Assembly: GCF_030056705.1 (NCBI RefSeq) | Contig: NZ_JASHIC010000011.1 | Coordinates: forward strand, 62,001 to 126,000 | DNA length: 64,000 nucleotides | Reading direction: 5' to 3' | From: Flectobacillus longus | GTDB taxonomy: Bacteria > Bacteroidota > Bacteroidia > Cytophagales > Spirosomataceae | Part shown: piece by piece, positions 1-7,749 of the stretch | Layout of the letters: the number at the start of each line of letters is the position of its first letter | How positions within the stretch are numbered: the first letter of the stretch is position 1 | Notes under the pieces: generated by a model | What the model was told of the DNA's origin: nothing | The model's input: the letters and a program-made list of their open reading frames with translations, nothing else | Databases searched by the model: none | Program-made: the position numbers and the translations under genes

Positions 1-543
1 TTGCCAACTGCCAATTTTCCAGCTAGAATTACCACCTCTGGTTTACACACTATCCAGCATGATGAGCGTTTTCAGTTTAATTTTGGTCTACAAAATATGG
101 CTATGTCTTTAAACGACGCCCAGTTTCCTTATCAAGAAACTCCTGAAATACATCAAGTAGTAGACACAGACGAAATATTAGCCTATGCACATGTGGCTAC
201 GGTAGCTTTTAAATACCATTTCAATGCCGATGTTTTTGCGAATGTATTGCATCAATCAGAGCAGGTAAAAGCGTTTGTATATGTCGAAGAAGGGGAGGTT
301 CTGGGTTGTGGAACACTTTTTATTGATGCTAACAATGTGGCAGGTTTACATACAATTGGCACGCTTCCAGCTGGTAGAAATAAAGGTATAGGACGCAAAA
401 TCACCGAGCGTTTGTTGACACAAGCCCAAAGCGAAGGATGCTCTATCGCTGTTTTGAATGCCTCTGTAATGGGTGAGCCTATTTATGCAAAACTTGGTTT
501 CAAGACCTATGGCGAATTACAGACTTTTTCAGTAAAAGAATAA
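1..543 (+). CDS. GNAT family N-acetyltransferase, 5' end outside window
   Basis: The frame is open from the first base, and the first 30 or so residues look like real protein, so the gene very probably starts upstream of the window. The C-terminal part carries the acetyl-CoA binding signature of the GNAT fold: a strand followed by RNKGIG (the R-x-x-G-x-G/A motif A) near residue 127 and then an amphipathic helix. It ends with the usual 'YAKLGFKTYGE' strand-loop that closes GNAT domains. The acceptor substrate cannot be read from the sequence. If the visible ATG at about 106 were the real start, the protein would be about 145 residues, a normal single GNAT domain. A gap of 62 bp separates it from the next gene on the same strand. 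Confidence 0.75.
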   Translation: MPTANFPARITTSGLHTIQHDERFQFNFGLQNMAMSLNDAQFPYQETPEIHQVVDTDEILAYAHVATVAFKYHFNADVFANVLHQSEQVKAFVYVEEGEVLGCGTLFIDANNVAGLHTIGTLPAGRNKGIGRKITERLLTQAQSEGCSIAVLNASVMGEPIYAKLGFKTYGELQTFSVKE

Positions 544-605
544 AAAATCGGGTTGCCTGCAACATTTGAAAAAATCAGGAGTCTTTATCAAAAAAATAGT
601 TCATT

Positions 606-1139
606 ATGAAAAAGACTCCACTTATTTTAATCTTTATCTTCACCACTTTTTGCTGGGGATTAAACTTTCAAGATGCAATTGCATCATACACCAGTATTCA
701 TCATAAAATAAAAACTGATACCATAACCGTAAACTTCGGAAATCCCATATTTGATCTCAAAGAAGGAGAAACACTTTCTCTTTTGGTTCAATCTAATGGT
801 TGTTATACCGCTCACTCAAAGCTTTTGTTGATTACGAAAGAAAAAGAATTATTTATCACTAGGCTCTATTTTAACCCAACGATAACATCACAAACCAGCG
901 CTATCAGAATGCCATTTGACCCCAATAATGGCGATTTGAAGGAAACACATACCTTGAGTAACAAAGAAATGGATTACTTTATGAGTTTTCTAATAAGTTT
1001 AAATTCAATTAGAGATAAGGGGTGTTCAACGACTGATACTTACGTCTTTAACTCTATACGTTTTAGCATGATAAAAGTTGATGGAACATGCCAATGGAAA
1101 GGCTTTGAGCGCTTACAAAAAGAACTTTTTAACCAATAA
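606..1139 (+). CDS. Secreted protein of unknown function
   Basis: I do not recognise this 177-residue protein. It begins with a typical signal peptide (MKK, then a hydrophobic run TPLILIFIFTTFCWGL), so it is probably exported to the periplasm. The mature part has three cysteines (in SNGC, KGC and GTC contexts), beta-strand-like alternation and no visible catalytic motif. It is followed directly by a good intrinsic terminator, so it ends its transcription unit. The ATG at 606 is the only sensible start, as it alone gives the signal peptide. Codon use looks like that of its neighbours. Confidence 0.6.
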   Translation: MKKTPLILIFIFTTFCWGLNFQDAIASYTSIHHKIKTDTITVNFGNPIFDLKEGETLSLLVQSNGCYTAHSKLLLITKEKELFITRLYFNPTITSQTSAIRMPFDPNNGDLKETHTLSNKEMDYFMSFLISLNSIRDKGCSTTDTYVFNSIRFSMIKVDGTCQWKGFERLQKELFNQ

Positions 1140-1151
1140 TTAAATACCTTT

Positions 1152-1177
1152 TGCCAGAGCAATCTGGCATTTTTTTT
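1152..1177 (+). terminator. Intrinsic terminator
   Basis: A perfect 7-bp stem (TGCCAGA/TCTGGCA) with the 4-base loop GCAA is followed by a run of eight T. It lies 13 bp after the stop codon of the secreted protein gene ending at 1139. Confidence 0.85.
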
Positions 1178-1278
1178 GTACAGCACCACTTCTCAAAGCA
1201 ATCGACCTTTTATACGAAGTAATAAGATTTCAATTTGGATTTATTTTATTTTTGAGAATAAACTTTATTTTCTCACTC

Positions 1279-2466
1279 ATGACTAGATTATTACTGTTAT
1301 TTATTCTGACTATTACATGTACTGGTGTTGCTGGACAAACAAAATATGAAAAAGACTTTGAGTCATTTACGAATATTATTCATAAAAACTATGCTTATCT
1401 AAACCAACAAAATATTGATTGGGAAAAAGTAGAAAATATCTACAAACCACAAATTGTGAATATTCAAAATGACAGAGAGTTTATAAGATTACTTGAAAAT
1501 ATGCTGCTTGAACTCCACAACGGTCATTCCTCCTTAAATGTAAATTTGAATACCTCTAATAGATTGATTCCATCTGGTCAAGACCTTTATGTTGAAGAAA
1601 TAAAAGGAAAATTTTGGATTACAGATGTGAAAAAAGGTAGCAATGCAGACCTTGCAGGCGTATTCATTGGTAGTGAGGTAATCAAATTTAATGGTAGGGA
1701 AATAAAGGAGCAACTTTCTAATTTCTTGCCAAGGTTTACCAACAGCTACACGAATGCCATGAAGCAGTTTGCTCTTGATATGTTATTTGCAGGGACACAT
1801 GACAAGAAAAGAAGTATTGGGGTATTGATTAATGGTAGAGAACAAACGATTGAATTAGACAACAAAAGTTCTATTAAGGATACAGCCATATTAACGGTAA
1901 AACGCGTATCATCATCAAAAGTCTGTATAAAAATCAATAACTGTCTATGGAATAATGACCTAATTGCAGCTTTTGATAAGACGCTAGATTCACTTTTAAC
2001 GACTCCAATACTTATTTTGGATTTGACTGATACCCCAAGTGGTGGCAATTCTACTGTTGCCAGAGCTATTATGGGAAGATTTATTGATAAACCTTATGGT
2101 TATCAGCAACATGAATATGATGAAACTGACTTTGACACCAAACGTCACTGGATAGAGTACGTATATCCAAGAAAGAAAGTATTTAAAGGACGTTTATATG
2201 TTATGGTAGGGCATTGGACTGGAAGTATGGGAGAGGGAATGGCCATAGGTTTTGACTCTTTTAAAAAGCCGATAGTTGTGGGAACTAAAATGGCAGGTTT
2301 GCTAGGTGCAATTGACGGTTTTCATTTAAAGGAAACGAATATTAATTTTCAAATTCCCACAGAGAGGCTTTATCATGTTGATGGAAAACCTCGTGAGAGT
2401 TTTGCTCCTAGATTACAGACTCAAAATTCTAAGCAGACTTGGGAAAGTGTTTTGAAAGCAAAATAA
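1279..2466 (+). CDS. S41 family (tail-specific) serine peptidase
   Basis: This is a secreted C-terminal processing-type peptidase. The chosen ATG gives a signal peptide (MTRLLLLFILTITCTGVAG) that a longer TTG start at 1252 would spoil. A helical N-terminal region resembling the S41 cap precedes a PDZ-like segment around residues 105-150 (GKFWITDVKKGSNADLAG). The catalytic core follows: strand LILDLTDTPSGGN, then GSMGEG with the presumed Ser nucleophile, and a TKMAG segment in the position where family members place the catalytic Lys. At about 395 residues it is shorter than CtpA and fits the compact Bacteroidota S41 proteins. The substrate is unknown. It stands alone, with 140 bp upstream and 179 bp downstream. 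Confidence 0.8.
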   Translation: MTRLLLLFILTITCTGVAGQTKYEKDFESFTNIIHKNYAYLNQQNIDWEKVENIYKPQIVNIQNDREFIRLLENMLLELHNGHSSLNVNLNTSNRLIPSGQDLYVEEIKGKFWITDVKKGSNADLAGVFIGSEVIKFNGREIKEQLSNFLPRFTNSYTNAMKQFALDMLFAGTHDKKRSIGVLINGREQTIELDNKSSIKDTAILTVKRVSSSKVCIKINNCLWNNDLIAAFDKTLDSLLTTPILILDLTDTPSGGNSTVARAIMGRFIDKPYGYQQHEYDETDFDTKRHWIEYVYPRKKVFKGRLYVMVGHWTGSMGEGMAIGFDSFKKPIVVGTKMAGLLGAIDGFHLKETNINFQIPTERLYHVDGKPRESFAPRLQTQNSKQTWESVLKAK

Positions 2467-2645
2467 CCGTTTAATAAGTTTAATTAATTTGTATTTATAA
2501 ATGTCGTAATTTTACGGCAAAGAAAAATCTGATTATAAATTCAATGCACAATAATAAAGATTATATGAAAAATTATATTTTATTATTGTGGAATAATATG
2601 TTTTAGGCTTGTAGTTTCTATCTAATGTTTAATAAATAAATTTTT

Positions 2646-3056
2646 ATGAAAATCAAATTAATTTTACCAATTCTTTTTCTGTTGTTCGTTACATCTTGTA
2701 AGAAAAATGATGATCCTGCTCCTGCAACTGTTGTTGGCAAATGGACTATCACTTCGTTAAGATCTAAATCAACGGGTACTTTCTCAATGGATATCACGTT
2801 CAACTTATCAGCCGATAGTTATATTCAATTTAACTCGGATGGTACAGGTGTTTCGGCTTCAGCAAATACAGGTCAACCTCTAACTACTGAGAATTTTACT
2901 TACAAATTAGATGGGACTAAAATCACCATGACCTCTTCTGATAAAGAGGTTTCAACTGTAGAAATCCAAACCTTAACCTCTACTAGTTTGGTTCTTTATG
3001 AAAAAAGAGTGAGTGGAAATGATGTTGGAGAAAGTTGGTTGAATTGTAAAAAATAA
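2646..3056 (+). CDS. Lipocalin-like lipoprotein
   Basis: A 136-residue lipoprotein. The signal sequence ends in the lipobox FVTSC, with the lipidated Cys at residue 18, followed by KKNDDPAP, a typical Bacteroidota tether. The mature domain starts with VVGKWTITSL, the strand that opens lipocalin-like domains of this phylum, and continues as alternating beta strands with 'IQFNSDGTG' and 'YKLDGTKITMTS'. These domains usually sit at the outer membrane. Their ligands are mostly unknown, and none can be inferred here. A single-gene unit: long AT-rich leader before it and a strong terminator after it. Confidence 0.75.
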   Translation: MKIKLILPILFLLFVTSCKKNDDPAPATVVGKWTITSLRSKSTGTFSMDITFNLSADSYIQFNSDGTGVSASANTGQPLTTENFTYKLDGTKITMTSSDKEVSTVEIQTLTSTSLVLYEKRVSGNDVGESWLNCKK

Positions 3057-3070
3057 GTTACGATTTTGCA

Positions 3071-3110
3071 AAATAAAGGGCTTGTATTTCGATGCAAGCC
3101 CTTTATTTTT
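3071..3110 (+). terminator. Intrinsic terminator, probably bidirectional
   Basis: A perfect 14-bp stem (AAATAAAGGGCTTG with its complement at 3095-3108) encloses a 10-base loop. The T-rich right arm and A-rich left arm would let it work from either side. It closes the lipocalin-like gene. Confidence 0.85.
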
Positions 3111-3165
3111 TGCCTATATTTAGCTTCATTGTTGAATAATATCCTCAATATGAAGTTATTTCGTT

Positions 3166-4119
3166 ATGAAAACTTTTTCAAGCGTCCGAGTCATTGGGTA
3201 TCTGAGTTTGCTTTTTTTGAACTTTTCATGTGTGGTTCAAAAAAACGCTACCTTACTGTCTATTGCCAAAGAAAGCTATTGTATTCCTCCACAGAGTACA
3301 ACAGATTTTAGGTATGGTATTACTACTAATTCGGACTCGGTATTGAAAGCTAATATTTCACTCAAACCAAAGTTTTCAGAGTCCAGTATTCTTATTATGA
3401 ATGCCTTGAGAATTAATGATGAGATTCATGAAATAGTTAATAAAACCAACAAAAAAAGCCTCGAATCGATGGTTAGATTGAATACTCTCAAGCAACAAAT
3501 CGATAACCGAGTATGGATGGCTAATTCTGAAATAGATGCTCTCAGTGCCGAACTAGATTGCGAAGGTGAGCGTATTGACCAAATTGCTAATTTTGTAGAT
3601 AATTCCAATTTGAGCAAAACGACCAAATTGACAGTTGCTTCTATCGTAATTGGAGCAGCGTCAAGTATTGCAACGGTGTTAATATCAAATGAATCATTAA
3701 ACAATGGCGTAGCAATTGGAGCAGGGGTATTAGGTGCAAGTCTAGGATTTGCTACTTTAAATCCTAAGGGAAAAAAGGTTGAAATAAAAACTAATCGAAA
3801 CTTATTACGTAACGTATGGCTGAACCAAAATCGGCATGAAATATCGCCTTTTGTGTGGTATATGCTTACCGAACCGCAATTCAGTAATTCAGGCAAAACA
3901 ACTTTATTACAAAACACTAAGGAAAGGTGGTTAACGTACCAATTTGATGAGAATCTAACTAAAGCCAACAAATCGGTGAACTTTTCAGAAGGGGGTATTT
4001 ACATTGCGGATGACCTTCATGCACGAAGTCAGATGATTAATCAATTTCAATCTGTGGTTCGTTCAATTAAGCAAAATTTGAACCTTTTTATTGCTGAACT
4101 TAATAATGCTTTTGATTAA
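3166..4119 (+). CDS. Lipoprotein with Gly/Ala-rich membrane segments, unknown function
   Basis: I do not recognise this 317-residue protein. A signal sequence ends in the lipobox-like FLNFSC, putting a lipidated Cys at residue 22. Residues about 85-145 look helical and possibly coiled (KSLESMVRLNTLKQQIDNRV, then SAELDCEGERIDQIANFV). Two adjacent hydrophobic, Gly/Ala-rich segments follow at about 153-175 and 178-200 (ASIVIGAASSIATVLIS; VAIGAGVLGASLGFA), similar to glycine-zipper hairpins. The rest is polar. The stop codon is one base before the ATG of the next gene, so the two are probably translated from one message. The mix of lipid anchor and glycine-zipper hairpin is unusual, but no role can be assigned. 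Confidence 0.6.
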   Translation: MKTFSSVRVIGYLSLLFLNFSCVVQKNATLLSIAKESYCIPPQSTTDFRYGITTNSDSVLKANISLKPKFSESSILIMNALRINDEIHEIVNKTNKKSLESMVRLNTLKQQIDNRVWMANSEIDALSAELDCEGERIDQIANFVDNSNLSKTTKLTVASIVIGAASSIATVLISNESLNNGVAIGAGVLGASLGFATLNPKGKKVEIKTNRNLLRNVWLNQNRHEISPFVWYMLTEPQFSNSGKTTLLQNTKERWLTYQFDENLTKANKSVNFSEGGIYIADDLHARSQMINQFQSVVRSIKQNLNLFIAELNNAFD

Positions 4120-4120
4120 T

Positions 4121-4615
4121 ATGAAGACTATTGGTTACTCGTTTCAAGCTGAATTAAAAATCATTGGCGTTAATCCTTATGTAGATATACCACCACAAAT
4201 TTTGGATGAAATTTTCGTACAAGCTGGAAAAGATAAAGGGCCAATTCCCGTTTGTGGAAAAGTGAACCAACAGGAGTTTCGGCAAACTTTAGTAAAATAT
4301 GCTGGCGAATGGCGTTTTTACGTTAATACCATTATGTTGAAAAATTCGCCCAAACGAATTGGAGAAGTTATACATATTGAAATTACATTTGATAAAGAAA
4401 GTCGAGCAATAGCCATTCATCCTGACCTTTTGAAGGCACTAAATTCAAATTCTGAAGCCCAGCAAGTATTTGAAAAACTCTCACCATCGCTTCAAAAGGA
4501 AATAATAAGATATATCGCAAACCTAAAGTCTGAAGAAAGCCGAGAGAGAAATATCGCAAGAGCTATTCAGTTTTTATTAGGAAATGAACGGTTTATCGGA
4601 AGAGATAAACCTTAA
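4121..4615 (+). CDS. YdeI/OmpD-associated family protein with DUF1905 fold
   Basis: A cytoplasmic protein of about 164 residues. Its N-terminal half (AELKIIGVNPYVDIPPQI, CGKVNQQEF, EWRFYVNTIMLKNS, GEVIHIEITFD) matches the DUF1905 beta-barrel pattern. Its C-terminal half (LKALNSNSEAQQVFEKLSPSLQKEIIRYI, then ESRERNIARAI) is the helical YdeI/OmpD-associated segment, in which residues like K/R-E-T/SRxRRI recur. Proteins of this type are widespread and poorly characterised; some are linked to bacteriocin or antimicrobial protection. The ATG at 4121 follows the upstream stop codon by one base; a TTG start at 4091 would add an unlikely tail that overlaps the lipoprotein gene. Confidence 0.7.
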   Translation: MKTIGYSFQAELKIIGVNPYVDIPPQILDEIFVQAGKDKGPIPVCGKVNQQEFRQTLVKYAGEWRFYVNTIMLKNSPKRIGEVIHIEITFDKESRAIAIHPDLLKALNSNSEAQQVFEKLSPSLQKEIIRYIANLKSEESRERNIARAIQFLLGNERFIGRDKP

Positions 4616-4644
4616 AAAGGGATAGTGTTTTTTATTTATCTTCG

Positions 4645-4652
4645 TATGTTTG
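4645..4652 (+). promoter_or_regulatory. Candidate -7 box (TATGTTTG)
   Basis: The sequence fits the Bacteroidota -7 consensus TAnnTTTG and lies 54 bp before the chosen start of the NamZ gene. No convincing -33 TTG element is seen, so this is only a candidate. Confidence 0.35.
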
Positions 4653-4706
4653 AGACTTATTTACAAACCCAATTTTAAATTTTCATTTTACTTCATCCGA
4701 AAGCCT

Positions 4707-5915
4707 ATGAAATTTTTACTTTCAGTATTGCTTATGCTTGGTTCGTCGACTCTATTTGCTTGGAATGAGCCAACCTCCAAAGCTCCCAAAACTATAGTGA
4801 CTGGTGCTGACCAGACAGACCAATATTTCGAATATCTTAAAGGAAAGCGTATTGGTATTCTTGCAAATCCTACTACTATAATTGGTAAAAAACACCTAGT
4901 CGATAGCCTTTTAACTCGTGGTATTAATATCGTAAAAGTATTTGGCCCAGAGCACGGCTTTAGAGGAAATGCCAGTAATGGTACAAAAGTTTCGGATGAA
5001 AAAGACGCTGCTACAGGTATTCAAATTATTTCCTTATATGGCAAAAAACGCAAGCCTTCAAAAGAGGATTTAGCTGATATTGATTTAATGATTTATGACA
5101 TTCAGGATGTAGGCTGCCGTTTTTATACCTATATCAACGTCCTAAGAGATGTTATGGAGTCATGTGCCGAATTTAATAAAGAATTATTGATTCTTGACCG
5201 CCCAAATCCCAACGGTTATGTAGTCGACGGCCCGATCTTAGATATGAAACTAAAATCTGGTATTGGTCAGTTTCCTGTCCCAATTGCCCACGGTATGACA
5301 ATTGCAGAATTTGCTCAAATGATTAATGGTGAAGGATGGTTGCCTGAGAAAAAAAACTGTAAGCTCAAAATCGTGAAGGTCTTGAACTATAAACACGATA
5401 TGGAATATGTGTTACCTGTCAATCCATCACCAAATTTGAATACCCCACAAAGCATTTTACTGTATCCTTCCACATGTTTGTTTGAAGGCACCCGCCTCAA
5501 TCATGGAAGGGGAACATATTTTGCCTTTACCATATTGGGTAGTCCATTGTACAAAGGAATCTACGATTTTTCGTACACCCCAGTCAGCATCAAAGGTATG
5601 AGCGAGTCACCGCTGTATATGGATGAGCTATGTTATGGGATAGATTTGCGTAAATATGATACAAAAGAATTAAGAAAAACTTGTCAAATCAACCTTAAAT
5701 GGATGATTGATTTGTATAATAACTATCCAGAAAAAGATAAGTTTTTTGATAGAAGTATGAGCAAACAAATTGGCAATATAGATTATTTGATTGGTGTTGC
5801 TGATTTTAAAAATCAATTAAAAGAAGGGAAAACTGAGAAAGAAATCAGAGCCTCGTGGGAGCCAGGACTGAGTGATTACAAAAAAATGAGAAAGAAGTAT
5901 TTGTTATATAAGTAA
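4707..5915 (+). CDS. namZ: Exo-beta-N-acetylmuramidase NamZ (DUF1343, GH171)
   Basis: DUF1343 proteins are exo-acting beta-N-acetylmuramidases that release MurNAc from the non-reducing ends of peptidoglycan fragments. The chosen ATG gives a signal peptide (MKFLLSVLLMLGSSTLFAW), so the enzyme is exported. Family landmarks are in order: GKRIGILANPT, FGPEHGFRG, DLMIYDIQDVGCRFYTY, ILDRPNPNG, VNPSPNLNT, and FEGTRLNHGRGT. Length (about 402 residues) is normal. A TTG start 57 bp upstream would put charged residues ahead of the signal peptide and was rejected. The gene stands alone between a weak promoter and a long-stem terminator. It probably serves scavenging or recycling of cell wall sugars and may complement the D-amino acid operon about 30 kb away (inference). 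Confidence 0.88.
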   Translation: MKFLLSVLLMLGSSTLFAWNEPTSKAPKTIVTGADQTDQYFEYLKGKRIGILANPTTIIGKKHLVDSLLTRGINIVKVFGPEHGFRGNASNGTKVSDEKDAATGIQIISLYGKKRKPSKEDLADIDLMIYDIQDVGCRFYTYINVLRDVMESCAEFNKELLILDRPNPNGYVVDGPILDMKLKSGIGQFPVPIAHGMTIAEFAQMINGEGWLPEKKNCKLKIVKVLNYKHDMEYVLPVNPSPNLNTPQSILLYPSTCLFEGTRLNHGRGTYFAFTILGSPLYKGIYDFSYTPVSIKGMSESPLYMDELCYGIDLRKYDTKELRKTCQINLKWMIDLYNNYPEKDKFFDRSMSKQIGNIDYLIGVADFKNQLKEGKTEKEIRASWEPGLSDYKKMRKKYLLYK

Positions 5916-5919
5916 AGGT

Positions 5920-5966
5920 AAAACGGTCAATTTGAAAATATCCTTCAAGTTGACCGTTTACTTTTT
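5920..5966 (+). terminator. Intrinsic terminator of the NamZ gene
   Basis: A long stem begins 5 bp after the stop codon. AAACGGTCAA (5921-5930) pairs with TTGACCGTTT (5950-5959), extended inward by TTTGAA/TTCAAG with one wobble. A CTTTTT run follows. Confidence 0.85.
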
Positions 5967-6594
5967 GTAAAAGGTTTCCAATATATCATTTTGATTATGA
6001 TCTAAATAATTGATGTAATGTATTCGAGCTTAACTGACGTTATCAATTATATTTTTTCACAAACCAATCTTTTCATCAGCTCCCTAAGAGCTTTTATAAA
6101 GGAAAACAAGATAATTCTCCTTTATTCAAGCCTATTATGCAAGATTACTTACACTTCCAATATCCGAAATGGGTAATTTCTACAATCCTTGGTAGACTGC
6201 TAAATCACCATTCACTGCTAACTTAGTGTAAGCCGTTTACTCAAATATCGCTTCTAAATTTGGTGATGACTTCTAGAGTCGTTAATTTTCATACATCAAA
6301 TTTTCTACGTTTACACCACTTCCATACACATATCATATCTGATACTAATCACTACTCTTGAGCATATCATTTCTGTAGATACCATTCATTTCACCACAAA
6401 ATTTAAGAGTTAATCTTAAGACATACACCGATTTTGTACTGAAAACTTATGGCTATTAATACCCCAAGGCTTATCCATTTGTATAAATGGTGTTGAGAAA
6501 TTTTGTTGTCTTTTTCGAGAGAAAAATAGAGACAAAATTGCCTTGTGAAAGATATGTCACCCCTCCAATAATTCTCATATAACTTTATTTAAAA
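5967..6594 (+). other. Long intergenic region without a recognised gene
   Basis: About 630 bp of AT-rich sequence holds no credible reading frame on either strand. It is C-richer on the plus strand than most gaps here, and stop codons are frequent in all frames. Near its end is the decamer TCACCCCTCC (6557-6566), whose exact inverse lies in front of the gene at 7750. The promoter of the repeat-protein gene at 6595 presumably lies in the last 150 bp, but I cannot point to its boxes. Confidence 0.5.
6557..6566 (+). promoter_or_regulatory. Decamer shared in inverse orientation with the next unit
   Basis: TCACCCCTCC lies 28 bp before the ATG at 6595. Its reverse complement GGAGGGGTGA is at 7706-7715, 34 bp before the ATG at 7750. 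C-rich or G-rich runs like this are rare in the surrounding AT-rich DNA. It could be a shared operator; chance cannot be excluded. Confidence 0.3.
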
Positions 6595-7311
6595 ATGAAA
6601 AAGATAGCCTTATTTCTTGCGATGATAGTCGCCTCAATGATGTCTGTAATAGCACAGGCACCTCAAGTAAAATCTGCAAATCTTTCTAAAAAAGATTTAG
6701 CACAAATCGAAGAAATTCTGAAAGGAGCAGATGCTTCAACCTACAGTGTTTCGATAGAAAACAGCGGAAAGGTTACAAGGTTGGGTAGTGCAAGTATCAG
6801 AAATCTTAGTACGATTTCGGCGTATCATAAGGCTGGTGGAGTAGCCAATGCCGCCAATGAAATTATTACTACAGTAGGTAATTATGTCAAGACTGTTTGG
6901 ACTAGCAAGTTTGCATCGATGTATCCAGAAAAGGTAAAGGCAATCAATACAATTTTAGAGAAAAGCGCTAAAAATACCAGAGTCATTGCTGTTCGTCCGA
7001 ACATAAAGGCGGCTAATTTTACGAAGGATGACCTATCCAAAATTCAGGATATATTGAAAGATGTAGATGCGTCTTCGTATAACCTTTCGATAGAAGAATC
7101 GGGCAAAGTTACTCGCTTGGGCAGTGCAAGTATCCGCAATTTAAGTACAGTATCGGCTTATCATAAAGTAGGTGCAGGAGTTCGCGCTAATGAAATTGTG
7201 ACCTCTGTGGGCAATTACATAAAAACTATCTGGACAAGTGGTTTTGCTTCAAGATACCCTGAAAAAGTCAAGGCTATTAATGCCATTATGGAGGCGGCTG
7301 CCAAACGTTAG
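6595..7311 (+). CDS. Secreted protein of two near-identical 103-residue repeats
   Basis: A 238-residue protein with a clear signal peptide (MKKIALFLAMIVASMMSVIAQA, likely cut after AQA). The mature part is a tandem duplication: residues 23-126 and 135-237 align with a period of 112. Shared segments include SGKVTRLGSASIRNLSTxSAYHK, NEIxTxVGNY, KTxWTS and FASxYPEKVKAIN. The DNA of the two copies differs at many third positions while the protein stays the same, so the duplication is old and both copies have been kept under selection. There are no cysteines or known catalytic motifs; the family is unknown to me. It lies in front of the pair at 7750-9269, separated by an inverted-repeat element. 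Confidence 0.65.
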   Translation: MKKIALFLAMIVASMMSVIAQAPQVKSANLSKKDLAQIEEILKGADASTYSVSIENSGKVTRLGSASIRNLSTISAYHKAGGVANAANEIITTVGNYVKTVWTSKFASMYPEKVKAINTILEKSAKNTRVIAVRPNIKAANFTKDDLSKIQDILKDVDASSYNLSIEESGKVTRLGSASIRNLSTVSAYHKVGAGVRANEIVTSVGNYIKTIWTSGFASRYPEKVKAINAIMEAAAKR

Positions 7312-7331
7312 TAAATGAAAAAGACTGGTGT

Positions 7332-7680
7332 TTAAGTTAGTAGGCAAAATAAAATTTAAGATTGCGCTTTGGGCTTTCAGGTAACGGCTTTGGGCGGTGG
7401 GCTTTGGAAAAAAGCATGGCTGTGGTTATTAAAAAACATTTTAACACTCTTTGCCTTGTGCCTGTTGCCTAAACACATAAATTAAATCTTATTTTGCGCG
7501 ATTACTTAAGTATTAATGCAAAATAAAATTGCATTAATAGGCTTTAGGCTGTAAGCCGTAGGCATTAGGCAAAAAAGTTTCTATTATTTCATGAGAAATA
7601 CTATTTAATTTTTTGCCTACTGCATAAAGCCTAGAGCTTAAAGCAGGTAAAATTTATTTTAATTTTGCCTACTTACTTAA
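7332..7680. repeat. Inverted-repeat element, possibly two fused MITE-like units
   Basis: The ends are inverted copies: TTAAGTTAGTAGGCAAAAT at 7332-7350 matches the complement of the right end (7662-7680), with one mismatch in 19, and weaker matching continues inward. The interior contains a similar pair of ends meeting at the palindrome ACTTAAGT (about 7504-7511), so the element looks like two inverted-repeat units side by side. The second unit holds a perfect 10-bp hairpin (ATTAATGCAA, 7512-7521, with 7529-7538). Cores are rich in short GGCTTTAGGC-like words that can also pair. No open frame and no clear target-site duplication are visible. Confidence 0.55.
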
Positions 7681-7705
7681 ATGTAGTTTTCTTTAATAAT
7701 ATTCA

Positions 7706-7715
7706 GGAGGGGTGA
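7706..7715 (-). promoter_or_regulatory. Inverse copy of the TCACCCCTCC decamer
   Basis: GGAGGGGTGA lies 34 bp before the ATG at 7750 and is the exact inverse of the decamer at 6557-6566. It contains AGGAGG, but it is too far from the ATG to act as its ribosome binding site. Confidence 0.3.
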
Positions 7716-7749
7716 ATTTTTTTAAATCGGTAAAACACATTATCAACTT

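Noticed and set aside
3426-3971. A 181-codon open frame on the minus strand within the lipoprotein gene at 3166
   Set aside because: The plus-strand gene has a signal sequence and lipobox, and the antisense product has no such features.
6595-7311. Calling the repeat protein an SdpC homologue
   Set aside because: It has no cysteines and no long hydrophobic toxin segment as in SdpC; only position and secretion are similar.
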